Source: Isoetes taiwanensis
Lineage: Eukaryota > Streptophyta > Lycopodiopsida > Isoetales > Isoetaceae
DNA length: 64,000 bases
Direction of reading: 5' to 3'
NCBI GenBank assembly: GCA_021234155.1
Contig: JAJEKV010000008.1
Span: 21,216,487-21,280,486, forward strand
Position numbers and translations under genes: made by a program
The notes under the pieces: generated by a model
Seen by the model: only the letters and a program-made list of their open reading frames with translations
Told to the model about the DNA's origin: nothing
Databases searched by the model: none
Part shown: one piece after another, positions 49,131 to 60,614 of the stretch
How positions within the stretch are numbered: position 1 is the stretch's first letter
Layout of the letters: each line of letters starts with the position of its first letter

Positions 49131-49593
49131 GAAAAGCCGAAAAGGGCAAATCAAGGGGTCTATGCAAGGGCAGTGAGGGCGCGATGCTGAGAGCAATAGT
49201 GGGATTCAAAGCAATCCAAAACTTGGTACCTACGGCCGATGCTGTGGATGGAAATCTTGGCTGGACCAGCTCCGATTCCGGATCTTGATGCTAACTTTCT
49301 GGTACGAAGTTACATGAGCATGGCCTCAAGGGCTTCAGAGCTTAGGCGCTGGGCGGCGCTGGGCGCTCGAGACATAAAGCGAAAAGGTCAAAGGGAAGCC
49401 TTGCAGACGACATTGATAGAACTAGTGCAAAACCAGCACAAACCCCGCAAGGTCAACTCAAGAGATAGAATAGAGAACAAGAACAACTCCTATTGAGAAA
49501 AGCAATAGGAAATACAATCTCTACTTCTGAGCATTGCTTAGTACATAACGTACAATGGATATATATACAACTGGTGAGACTAAGAATAGTAGT

Positions 49594-49963
49594 CTATCTT
49601 TGTGCCGTGTATGATATTTTTATTTCAACTAAAAGCATCTTGTGGCCTTGAATCCTGAAGTTTAGAGTTAATGCAGAACCAACATTTGATATTCTCAGTC
49701 GATACGTGCTTCCTGGAATTAAAAACGATTAAATCAGTTAGGTTTCTAAAAATTCAGTCCATAAACCTGATTTCAAAAAGTTTGAGTATGATTTTCATTG
49801 GTGCTTGAAAATTTAAACTCTAAAAAATTAGCTAATTCTGAAGAAAAAAACCAATCTTACCAAACTGAACGGTAAAAATTGCACCAAGGGGGCCCTGCCC
49901 ATTGATAAGAATGCCATTTGGAGAGCCCAAGTTTGAGCCATGGTCTAGAATGGTGCGAAGTCT
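49594..49963 (-). pseudogene. Two exons of an SKU5-like multicopper oxidase
   Basis: SKU5-like proteins are secreted or GPI-anchored members of the multicopper oxidase (cupredoxin) family that act at the cell wall. Exon A (49,963-49,861) has an AG/GTAAG frame and reads RLRTILDHGSNLGSPNGILI, then NGQGPLGAIFTVQ, matching the family's 'LD.G..LG.PDG.LINGKGP'. Exon B (49,712-49,594) joins it in phase one and reads STYRLRISNVGSALTLNFRI, then QGHKMLLVEI, matching 'GKTYR.RISNVG....LNFRIQGH.M.LVE'. After that it diverges (KISYTAQR) and meets TAG where the family continues EGSHT.Q. No other exons were found on either side, so this is a fragment between LINE pieces. Confidence 0.82.
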
Positions 49964-50329
49964 CTGAAACAAACAAAAAAATCCATGAAGATTCACATAG
50001 AAGTGAAGACTTCACAGCCAAAACAATGCTGACGAATCTTTGGAACAGAGATTCCAGTGTGTGCACATCAAATGAATAGTAGACAGACTTAGAATCCTTT
50101 TTAGTAACACTTTCACTATAGTCGCTTTTGGAACTGAATCAAACGACAATTGACTACACTTCTGCAAACATGCAATTACAGGGATAAGCTGCTTATCACC
50201 ATTTGAAGCCTATTTGCATTGTGCAGACTTATAGAGAAGATTATTTTTTGAAGAAAGAATATGCACCAAGACTAAGGTAGTCCTTATATCATCTTCACGC
50301 CACCCAAGGCCCACTTCATTCACCTAGCG

Positions 50330-50705
50330 GGCACAAATTGTGGAGGTGACGTCCACTTACAAGTACTTGGGAGTGGAGTTTCCTTCCACACTGTATTGGA
50401 ACATATCTATTTGATTGCAGGTGATGGTAGGCTGAAAAGCACTTTATGCAATCCAGAACAACAGCCACAGTGCAGAGCTCTGTGATTGGGCCATTGGTCA
50501 CATCTGTTCAGGGTACTATTGAAGCCCATTCTTCTGTACGAGGTCGAGGTCTGGGGGCCAGTCGTGTCCCTTGCGACTTGGAATGACTTAGAACAGGTGC
50601 AGAAGGCTTGCTTAGCACAGACACTCAGAGTGAAATCTACAGTCCCATATCAAATCCTACCACAGAATACATGATTCTTACCTCTTCAGAGGGCAGCCCT
50701 TGACA
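50330..50705 (+). mobile_element. LINE fragment, opposite orientation, same family as copy 1
   Basis: This aligns with the reverse complement of about 45,500-45,900. Shared ordered blocks are GTGGAGGTGACGTCCACTTA (copy 1: GTGGAGGTCACGCCCACCTA), AAGTACTTGGGAGTGGAGTT, GGGGCCAGTCGTGTC, TTGGAATGACTTAGAACAGG and GGGCAGCCCT. The frame at 50,486-50,674 reads EVWGPVVSLATWNDLEQVQK. It is AT-shifted relative to copy 1, as expected of an older copy. Neither end is defined. Confidence 0.85.
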
Positions 50706-50765
50706 TCGACTATTTATAGAAGGTTGTCAATGGGTCTATTTATGCTTGATATGTGCCATTTTTCG

Positions 50766-50875
50766 TCCGTCAAGCAGTTTTTTAGCAGTTTATTTCCGTT
50801 TTTTTTACATGGACTTTCCATGACAGGCAACAATTTGTCGAGCCGTCAGCCATAAAGTTGAAGGGCAGTGACGGT
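50766..50875. repeat. Left subterminal TGACGG motifs
   Basis: CGTCCGTCA (about 50,767), GCCGTCA (about 50,843) and AGTGACGGTCGG (about 50,867): three occurrences of TGACGG or its complement within about 110 bases, upstream of the plus-strand gene. They mirror the cluster near 57,590-57,640 and are candidate transposase-binding sites. Confidence 0.5.
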
Positions 50876-51091
50876 CGGAAAAGGCCACCAGTCAGAAAAG
50901 CTTTTGGGCGTGAACTTTCTGCACTGCTGAATCTCTGATGAATCACTGATTAATTCTCCTCGGGTTGCTGAAATTCATGATTTCCCGGATCGTCCGACCC
51001 ATTACTGCAGTATCTTCAATTAGTATGGAGATAATTCATGTTTTGAGTTAAGAAAACTCTGTTTTTTTATCTGTATTCCACAGCTTGAAAC

Positions 51092-53284
51092 ATGGCGACC
51101 AAAACCAATTCCGGCGAGGTACAAGCTCCCTCTTGCATTTCTAATTTATTTTTAAGGGACCAGGCTAAGAACTCGGTTTTGCAGGAGTTACTTTTTGCAA
51201 GAACACCCATTGAATTCACAAGGAATCGGAAACTTTCGATGGAGGGAAAGAATCCAAGAAGTATCAAGTGGGCAAATGTTCCAAGTGCTGATTTTTTGCA
51301 GGTTTGGGCAAAACCTATGCCCAAGACCGGCAAGATACACATCAAGTTAATTAAGCCCCAGTTCAAGACAGCACTCTCTGATTTGATAGAGAGAGTTTAT
51401 CAAAAACTGCTTCCAAATAATGAATTGAGAACCCTTTTTGCAAGGACTTTCGCCTGGTCACATACTGCAAAGGCATTGCAAAATCCTGATGATTTTAAGG
51501 TTAATTGGGCGAGTCTAGCAGCAGATGCTTACAGGATTGGCCAAGCTCAGCTGAACAAAGACCATGTGAATGCTTTCGAGAAGAACACTACTGCACTGGT
51601 GAATCACATAAGGTCACTTTCCTTAATGTATGAGGATAGCAAGAAAGAATTGGTGCAGAAACAGGCCAACCTGTTGAGAATGGAAGGTTCCATCAGCAAT
51701 TCGAATGCAAACTTTAAGGATCTAGAAGAAGAGATAAAGGAGAAGAGGCAGATATGGATGGAATTGCAGTTGTTCGGTCTTGATGAAGAAGTGGCAATAC
51801 AAGAATTGCAAAGGGATGAGCAAGCTCTCCAAGCTTTTCTAGACAAGCAGATGTCCAAGGTGAACACATAGATTTGCAGGAACTAAAGAAAGAAATTTCT
51901 ATTCTTAAATCTGATGTTGATAATTATGAAACTAATATGAAGTATTGGCATGCCAAATGCAAGCATGTTGCTCATTTGCATCAGAATGAGAAATCCAAGA
52001 AGAGTCTCCCAAAACTGGGAATGGGAACTTATAATTTCCCAAAAAACCACATGTGAGGGTTGTGGCCTTTGGTTTTCAGAAGAATATGAATTGCATGTTA
52101 AGATTAAATCATGTGGTCACATCTACCATGTTATATGTTTCAGTGTTGTGCTGGAAAGCATGCATTGCATTGCATCTGGCTGTGATGTTGAGGTTCCTCC
52201 AAGTATTCTGGATGAACTTGGTTTCAAGGAACTCAAGCCACCAGATTTAGATGAAGAAGAATCAACTGAAGAAATAGAAGCAGAAGAATTGGAAAAAAGC
52301 AGCAAGGTCAAGAGTGGAAAAAGCAGAAGGAGGTGACACCCAAGAAATGATTCAGAGAGCTCGAGCACCTCTTTGTTCAATGATCCATCAAGCTCAGACT
52401 TTCAGCCTGTCAGAGTGGCAAAGAAAAGAATAACAAGGAGTGCCACTAAGTCATATCGTCAAAAACCAATAGATAAAGGTATTTATTCAGTATTTTCTCA
52501 AGTTAGTTTATACCTTGCTTCAAGTTTGTTTATTCCTTGCAGATCCAATTGATGTAGACAAGGTAAGTCCAATGAAGTTTTCACACTTAACTCGTGAAGA
52601 GAGTCCTCAGATAGGCACTAAATCAGCAGGTAATTAATTTAATATTGAGATATGAGATGTACTACCTTACTTAAGATTTTTTTGCTACAGACAATACCTG
52701 TGATGATGTTGTAGATAACAAGTCCAATATTATTTTGCAGTGCATAATTTGTCTCCAAAAATGAAAGGTAAGCAACATTTCAGCATATGAAACATTTACT
52801 GATGTGTATGTGACTTACAACAGCTTTTTTAATGCATAAAAAATTTCAAAAGTGCTTGGACAGGAAGGTGTTGTGGAAACTAAGGTTTCAGACAAGGGTT
52901 TATCTCCAATGAACACTCCACTTAAAGAAGGTAAGCACTTTTTTAGCACATGTGTTCAGGAGTTTTATTCGTAGACTAACTTAACTTGTATTATGCAAAT
53001 CCTCCAGTTCCAGTTGCAGTGGTTGAGTCTGAGCAAATTCCAACTACCTTGAGCACTTGTAAGTGTTATCTTGCATATTTTGCTTGCAAAAATAAATTTT
53101 TATTTGCTTGTTTATTTACAGGTCGAGAATTGAGCACAGTGGTGATCTCATCAGCACGTGAGATACTTTCTCCATCATAGAGGAAAGTGCTATTGTCTCC
53201 ACAAAGCCCAGACAGGCCATGGAGGATGATATTACCATGGAGAACTGGTTGGAGAAGAAGCTGCATAAGAAGTTGCAGATGTAA
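51092..53284 (+). pseudogene. Transposon accessory protein: coiled coil plus RING-like zinc finger
   Basis: ATG at 51,092 opens 259 codons (MATKTNSGEV...), with a basic, helical N-terminal half and a long predicted coiled coil at about residues 190-255 (KKELVQKQANLLRMEGSISN to EEIKEKRQIW). A single-base break near 51,860 shifts into LQELKKEISILKSDVDNYET. A second break at an A-run near 52,045 leads to a zinc-binding block CEGCG...CGHIYHVICF...CIASGC (52,055-52,185), RING-like in spacing. After KSGKSRRR an in-frame TGA stands where CGA would read on; downstream short exons with GT/AG borders follow (KRITRSATKSYRQKPIDKG, DPIDVDKVSPMKF and others). The tail is MENWLEKKLHKKLQM, TAA at 53,282-53,284. 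Function unknown; its place beside the transposase suggests a helper. Breaks may be decay or indel errors. Confidence 0.65.
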
Positions 53285-53847
53285 TTTTATCTTGATGTAT
53301 TGAGTTAATACTGAGTATTGATGTACTGCTTTCCTGTTGAAGACTATTACTGCACCAATTTTCCCCTTAGGTGCAGTGATTTTTTGAAACACTATTTTCA
53401 TGAATGATTTTCTGTATTACCTTGATATCAAATCAAACTCTTATATGTGTTCATGTTCAATATTTTAGGAATATTAGATAACATGTTCAATTTCTTATGA
53501 ATCTATTCAATATCATGTTCAACATCATGCTTGCTTGCTATTTTGAGGTTTTTTAAGGCTGACAGAGGAGTATCTTGTGCTGATATATACTAGTATTCCT
53601 TGTGCTGATATCATGTTCAATCTGTTATGAATCTCTGATGTATGAATGTTACAAGTTCAATTCATAAACAATTTCAATTCAAACACACTTCCATTTCACT
53701 TTCAATTCACACACAATTCAATTTTAATCTCAATACAAACAATGGTTAAAATTTCATTACAAATCAATGGTTAAAATTTCAATACAATGGTTTGTAATAA
53801 TGGTTACAATCATAGAATGGTATAAAATGTACAATTAAAAAGAACAA

Positions 53848-56800
53848 CTAGTCTGTTCTCTTCTTCTTCCCAGACTTTCTTGTTATTTTTGTTGGATTCA
53901 GCTCACTTGACGTAGTTTCATCTGAGTTTTGAGCTATCAATGCACTGTTTTGTGGCAAGCTGTCCAATATTTGGTTATGTGTATCTTCTGGCAGATCAAA
54001 ACAGTTACCACTAATCTTGCTCAACTCAAAACAAACAAAGTAACCAAATGACTATAAATATTACATCTGGTTCATTTACCAGTAACTCATATCTGCTGCC
54101 CCCTAAGAACTTGTAGAATAATCCAGTAATAACTACCTCATTTCTGGCAAACTTTTGGCCCCATGGATCTTTGAATGCCTTCTCCACCACATGTTTCACC
54201 TTAGTGCACTTGAACACATAAAAGTCCACATTCTCCTTATTGCCTGGCTCTGCAACTACAGAAAAAATATCTCCAACTGCAAGAATATCAGACTTCCATT
54301 GAGGATCACCTTCAAAAACAGGGCCATCCACAACATCTTCCACATAATCAGCACCTGGTCTTAGCTCAGAGTATTGCCATGTACCTATTCTACCTTTGTT
54401 AGGGCACTTGCCATGTTTGTCTAACCAACAATTATGACAGAAAAAACTGTAATCCATATGAGCAACTTGTGTAGGATCTGTATCTTGAATTGGCCTGATG
54501 GAATGGAACTTGCTTGAACCAGAAAATGTAGCACAATCATATCTCTCTGACCTATCAACCTCGTCTACTCCAATTTCCTAGAAAAACATGTATAAGAAAG
54601 GAAGCAGTTTTTCAGCACACACTAACAGTTAAAAAGCAATATTTCAGCATACCTGAACCTGTCTTTGCCCTTGATTGTGGAGTTGTCCCTGAAATGCTTG
54701 ACCAGGAAAACTACTGCATCATGTGCATTCCTGAGTGGTACTGATCCTCTTTTCAACATCTCATGTATAAGTGCTCGTTTAATGACAGCTTCAGCACCAT
54801 CATGTTCACCTGTTCCATTAACAGTCAGTCAAAAAACACAAATTAAAACTACAAATACATTGACAAAGAATATAGTTACCTTTGCCATGATAGGAGACAA
54901 AGTAATTCCAATTTATTGGAATGCCATTGGTATGGTAGTTACTACCAAGGAAATAAAAGGTCCTTGCTCCTTTGAACTGATGGGAGCATCCATCAGACCA
55001 GATGATGTGTTTGTTAAACTTTACAGCCCTGTTTGTCAAAAATGCATGATGCTTATTCAAACAATACTGCACATACAAGGTATCATGGTCCCTGTCATCT
55101 GATATGTAGAAATGAGTCTCTTTTATAATTCTTCTCTCATTCTCATCCAAACTTGGATCATCTGACAATGTTGCATGTCTATATGTAATACGTACTAAAA
55201 TTGTGCATTGATCATTCTTCCAGTGTAGACTATGTATCTCTTGCTGAATCTTAAAAGTATAATTCTAAGCAAAATCTATGACAGAAACTATGGCGTCCTT
55301 TGGAAATGTTGCCAAACACTCCCTGAATTGTTTGGCCTGCCATCTCCCCTCATAATTATGTGGTATAAATTCTTTTTAGACTTTCTTGGCTTCCTGGATA
55401 ATCTTTACAATAGTTGTGCATTTGTAAACCAGTTTGGTAACTAGTTTATTAGAAATCTTGTACTCTCCCTTGCCATCAAGCTCAGGTTCTCCTATGGGTT
55501 CAAGTACCTGCAATGGTAATGACAGATCAATGTGATATAACTTGGGATAAAAAAAAAGCTGAATTCTTACCTTGTCATAGGTCTTCCATTCAATGTTGTG
55601 TCCTGGAATGTATTTCAATTCATTTGGACAAGTTGGTAACTTGGCAGTTCCACAATTCTTGCACTTGAGAGTCAAACAGTCATGTGCATACTACTCTTCT
55701 GTTTCATCATCCCTTGGACAAACTAGTGATCTCCAAAGCTCACTAGTAGAAGAATATGTACATTTATTTGCCATGCAAGTTGGCCCAGGGCCACAAACCA
55801 CACATGTGCACTTGCAGCTAGCTCCATGTAATTTGTCATAATGCCTAACCTTTTATTGCTTGCCTAATGAAATATATTTTCATGTGATACATACAACAGC
55901 AAGTTTCTCTATCCCTAACCTTCCTTGGTGGTTTCAGAGCATGAAACATCGAAAAAGACAACTCAAACTTGGGACAGTAAAACGCTTATAGAAAGTAACC
56001 TGCAAGTGCAAGTTCACAAGTTATAAAAAGAATTTAAAAAGGCAACAGAAAATCAATATAGAAACATTTACTTGAGTTTCCTCTAGAAAATGCAAGGGAT
56101 GCATTATGTTCACTCCTTTGCCTAGTCTGATCTTCATCACATGTTTTTTGCAAGGTGACACTCTAGTGTTATTCCTCCAAAAGTCAACCACAAGTTTCCT
56201 CTGATCATAAGAAATCTTGTCACTTCGAGTGCTTTTCGTAAACATTGACCATGTCCTTCCCCATATTCCGCAGCAAGTCTTCTCTTAACAACAACAGAGA
56301 TCTTCTATTCAGGTTTAGTTGCTTTGCATAGGCCCTTCTATTTGTGTCAGCATTAATAGAGTAAGCCATGGCAGCACTTCGTGCTCTCCATGCATCTGTA
56401 TCCTTTGCATATTTGTGGGCTGCAAATGAATCCTTCAAGTTGTCCACTATAGCTTTCATTGTTTTGAATTCTTTGGTGGTTTGAACACCTAGACCAGACA
56501 ACCATTTGGCTGCACCCTTTAGAATATCTTCCCTATCTTTTTCACTAGCATTCCTACAAATATTATTAACAAGTTTACCAATATTCTTTGACAATCTTTT
56601 CTTTTTCTTTGTGCTGAAATCACCATTCAGTTTGGCTTTTTCATCAGCTGCAGCCTCCCTTTCTCTCTGTCTTTGTCTTTCTTTTCTTCTTTGTTCAGCT
56701 CTCTTCTTCCTAAAAAGAACATCTAAAGAAGCTAACAAAAGTTAATTCTATAAAGGATACAGAATAAACAATTGGAGATAAAACTTGACTTATCTTCAAT

Positions 56801-57452
56801 ATCCATTGGAGCATGTGTCTCATTTTGAATGAATTCACCATGTGTCTTCTCTGTCATAAAAACAGTTTGTGTTTCTTCATAATAAAATTCAGCACCAATA
56901 TCTGGAAAGATAAATCAAGAACTAAGGTTATACATGAAGTTTCTATTTAGACAAGCAAACAACAATAAAATAAATCTTGAATTACCTGGATCCTCTACTT
57001 CAGCATTTGTGTCATTCTGCATAACTTGAGCATGTGCTTCTTGACAGGAACATCCACCACCTTAAATGAAAGTAGCACATTCAATATCATTACAAAATTC
57101 ATTGGTTATTACAACACTAAACAAGCATTAACGACATACCTTCGTATCTGTTTTCATGTTTAACATCCTCTGTTCTTGTTTCATCTTGGACATCAGCAGG
57201 TTCATATTTTCCTATTAAGGCACAACAATGAAAAATTAAGTGTCTAGAGCAGTCAAGAACAGGTAGTAAGCATCTGACATACCTCTACCAGGAATCATCT
57301 TGTCATCAAAATTCTTGCTGAAACTAAGGGAGCACTCCATAAATCTTTCGAATTGCTGCTGAAATTGTTGCAAGCCTGATAGAATTGGGCCAGGATCAAA
57401 TTGCACTCGGTTCTCGGCCAAGGAAGATAGGAAGGCGGAATTCCAGTCCATA
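53848..57452 (-). pseudogene. Multi-exon DDE transposase, near-complete but broken
   Basis: The start at 57,452 is MDWNSAFLSSLAENR. Short acidic exons follow (to 57,283; GKYEPADVQDETRTEDVKHE; CSCQEAHAQVMQNDTNAEVE; then ending MDIED). Exon 5 (56,722-56,072) is very basic and helical (KKRAEQRRKERQRQRERE), then WRNNTRVSPCKKHVMKIRLG. A cysteine-rich block follows (CKCTCVVCGPGPTCMANKC ... CKNCGTAKLPTCP, 55,820-55,620). The catalytic core reads DAIVSVIDFAQNYTF (first Asp, about 55,290), IWSDGCSHQFKGARTFYFLG (second Asp, about 55,000), and then HGKG joined across an intron to EHDGAEAVIKRAL (Glu, about 54,785). After that come SFFCHNCWLDKHGKC and a basic tail ending at TAG 53,848-53,850. Breaks: frame change near 56,235, TAA after QEAKKV (about 55,378), uncertain frames at 55,900. 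It resembles the widespread 'DFxxNY / SDGCxxQ(F/Y)K / HGKGxxDG' proteins; I cannot give a superfamily. Confidence 0.78.
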
Positions 57453-57589
57453 GTGGAGAGTTGGATGAATTGCAAGAAATTTCGCAAGAACATGAGACTA
57501 CACCGCCATTTCCCATTTCGAATTGCAAAATTGCTCCGGCGCCTAAATGATCGAAGAAAAGAATCTCTCTCCCGTTCAGAAAATTTGGA

Positions 57590-57645
57590 TGACGGCCGAA
57601 TGAAGGGCGAAAATTCAGTGACGGTCGAGGACGGCCGTGACGTCT
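57590..57645. repeat. Right subterminal TGACGG motifs
   Basis: GATGACGGCCGAA, AGTGACGGTCGAGG and GACGGCCGTGACGTC lie within about 55 bases, just outside the transposase start. AGTGACGGTCG is identical to a motif at about 50,867 near the other end, in direct rather than inverted orientation. Confidence 0.5.
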
Positions 57646-57719
57646 GTGTTTGTTCGAAAAGCAGTTTTCCAGCATGATTGTCGCCCACATGCTTTTTTGC
57701 ATATGTCAAGAAAAAACAC

Positions 57720-59882
57720 ACCCCAATATGGACAATGCCTGTCTCCTAAACCTAGCTTACACCATGGCAATGTGACTACAACGGCTTGAGGTCTGTTGGA
57801 AGGGAATGTGCACGAGCACAAGTTCATAAGGTGGACTTCACCAATTCTAAAAAGAGACTTCATAGGAGCTCCTTCAGCTAGAGAGCATAGCGAACGAGAA
57901 ATATCAGATGATTCCTTCAGATTCATTCTTTTGCATAGGCAGGTGGTTGTGCTCAGTTGGATCGGTTTGTCCTCTGGGGTTATAATCCTGTCTTTGCATT
58001 TATGTTGCTCTGGTTTCTAGTTGGTGAATAAAGCTTGAGGTTGATTAGGGCAGAATGAGGTTTTAGGTGAAACTTGACATTTTTTTGGTCCAAAAAAAAT
58101 GCGCTAAGCCTATAAAATTTGATGACTCAGTCTAGAAAGAAACTATAAATTTTAAATCCTAATAATCAATTGTCTCAAATCAAGAAAATTGGTTAGGGCA
58201 AAATGAGTTTTCCGATCGCCATAAACAAAAACTTGGCATCCAAAAAGCCAAAAACCATAGGCCCATATTCATATGGAAAAATACAAAAACATCTTTCACT
58301 GACCGAAAAACAATCAGTAGTAATGGCCATCAGATCATGAGATATGACTATAATATGCCTCAAGATGCCTAAACCCACCTTTCCCATAACAAATGCCCCT
58401 TAAGAGGCAATAAAAAAAAAAGAAATATACAAGTCTAAGACAAGATATACAAACATTTAAGACTAGACATTCCGTTTGGAATAAACAGTCTTTACAAGAG
58501 CAACCTTAGATAGGATTTGGTGCAAAAAACCTACCCAAGCCTTGAGAAGGGTCAAAATAACACATTAAGTAGAGAAGCAAAGGATGTAACAGAATAAGGC
58601 CCATTAATCTATATGAAATTTAGTATTTAAAAAAAATACATGCAACTGCAACAAGAATATAGAAAAGAAAAACATAAATCTCTAGAACCATGGAAGTAAT
58701 AGGCATATAAGTTTAAGACAAGGTTTAGGCCAAAGAAATTCAATGTATACGAAAAATATAGAGATCAAATGGACAAACACATACAACCATAGAACCATGA
58801 GAGTGTGAGAAATCAACTTCTTAGAATGTCAAACAAAAAAAGAGGGGTTTATGAGTTGGAAAGACCATATAAATAACTAAAAGTAGAATAGATGAAAAAT
58901 ATTTTAGAAAAGAAGGAATAATGTTAAATTGACAATAATAGCAGTTCATAGGTAGCTCAATTCTAAGCCAGAATCATCATAAGAAGACAACTGGATGATT
59001 CAAAGAGAAACCGAAATAACATTATCAAAACAAGAGAGAACGAAATGTAAACACTATAAAGTAACAATATAAAGGAAAACAGATACATAGTATTAAAGAT
59101 GTCTAAGTTCAGTGACAAAATATCAATAATCACCAGTATTTAAAAGTATAGACTAAATAAACCAACAGTGAGCACTCAAATGGATACAAAAATATTGTTT
59201 CTATCCAACATAAGTTTGTAAATATCACCATAACGAGGTTTCAGCAGAAATAAACTTGCACATTATCTTAATGATGTTTCAACAGAAATAAGCAATATTA
59301 CTGCTCCAAACAACACCAAGATAATGCATAGAGGGTTTAGTCCTGTAATGAGATACAACAAAATACTGTAAAATATTTAATCCAAGGTGAAATGATCACA
59401 TGAGGATATGCTGGCCAGCTTGTTTAATGAGATCAGGAACCTACGGGGCCTAAACCACAAAACTTAGTATTATAGCAGATGGTACCATATTCTATATCAC
59501 TATAGTGTCAATGCAACATGAAATTGAGAGCTAACTATCCTGAAAGTATTAACACAAAGGGGAGGGAAACTTTTCTTTAGTGGAAAAAGCCTAGCAAAGA
59601 ACAGATGTAGCAGTATAAAATGGACATCCTAAGAAGAAGACGTAATAAGAGCATAAGAAACATAAGGAGCGAGGACACAGTAGTAGGTCAAGGCATAGAC
59701 TATCAATCTGCAGCAGGCAAAAGCATAATTAGCAGAAAATATAGATCTGCTACATTATAATACATATAAACATGTTAGTACCTTAATAATGCAGGGACTA
59801 AGCTGAAGGGAAGGGCAATACAAGCAATTAATGATAGGATATCAGTTTGAGTTCATAAATACTACTTTGCACAAAGCAAAAT
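57720..59882. other. No gene seen
   Basis: AT-rich with many short A-runs. The segment 57,740-57,940 has overlapping open frames on both strands without recognised motifs. From 58,400 to 59,850 I see no coding signal. Confidence 0.5.
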
Positions 59883-60335
59883 CTAAGAGGGATCGATTAT
59901 AAAGCCACGGGTTCCAAGTTGAGCGACAACAGGGATCTTAGACACCTCAGGGGTCACTTGACTATCAACAATAATCACCATTTGAGCTACACCAGCAGGA
60001 TCCAAAACATTGGGGATGGAACTTTGTGCTCCCAAGACTGAACTGCCTTCACCTTCAAGAATATGTAATTTATTCACATCAAGCATACTTTTAGCCTTTG
60101 CAGGCTTATGAAAATTAAACAGATTTTTCCTTTTCTCGGCCATCTTCTTTTCTTCTTCCAATCTGTGAATGGTGGCTTTGTTTAAGCCACCATTCTTCCT
60201 ACCCATATACAATACTAAGCAATAGGCTAGTAGGAAATTAGCGCCATCCAACCCTGGAGACGAAATATTAGAGGCAGCATGGTCATGCCAGCTCATGTCG
60301 GCCCAAAGACATAAGAAAACTTCTCCAGCCATCAT
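59883..60335 (-). CDS. Hypothetical protein, 150 codons
   Basis: I do not recognise this frame. It starts MMAGEVFLCLWADMSWHDHA, contains a short hydrophobic stretch (ANFLLAYCLVLYMG, about residues 32-45), a charged helical block (HRLEEEKKMAEKRKNLF, about residues 57-73) and a C-terminal half rich in Val/Ile/Pro, ending GFIIDPS. It is the longest uninterrupted frame in the last 6 kb and uses ordinary codons, but no splice partners are evident and no neighbour explains it. It could be one exon of a larger gene, a transposon-derived fragment, or chance. Confidence 0.25.
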   Translation of the reverse strand: MMAGEVFLCLWADMSWHDHAASNISSPGLDGANFLLAYCLVLYMGRKNGGLNKATIHRLEEEKKMAEKRKNLFNFHKPAKAKSMLDVNKLHILEGEGSSVLGAQSSIPNVLDPAGVAQMVIIVDSQVTPEVSKIPVVAQLGTRGFIIDPS

Positions 60336-60614
60336 ATACTCAAGTCTGTTAGAAAGTCTAAATTTCTAGACTTGAAAAATGGCAAAAGAAAACTCTCGGA
60401 AAAAAACTTTTCCTTAAGGATAAAGGCACATGTTATAAAGAGGTCAATATAACCTATGAAAATATGTACAGAAAGGTTAATTATGGTATCTTTTGTGGAA
60501 ATGAGAGTAAGCTCAACTAGGAAGTGCAAACCTTACATATTGGGGGCATATGAAATGGAAAATGACCTGAATACTAATGTTAATTATATGGAAGCACCTT
60601 ATTTTTGGGTTGCC

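Larger units (their letters stand above)
50760..57690. mobile_element. DNA transposon with two convergent split genes
   Basis: A zinc-finger/coiled-coil gene reads rightward from 51,092 and a DDE transposase gene reads leftward from 57,452; they converge with their stop codons 564 bases apart (53,284 and 53,848). TGACGG-type motifs, rare elsewhere here, cluster near both outer ends (50,766-50,875 and 57,590-57,640). I could not find clear terminal inverted repeats or a target-site duplication, so the boundaries are approximate. The two-gene layout resembles elements in which a second protein assists the transposase. Superfamily not assigned. Confidence 0.65.
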
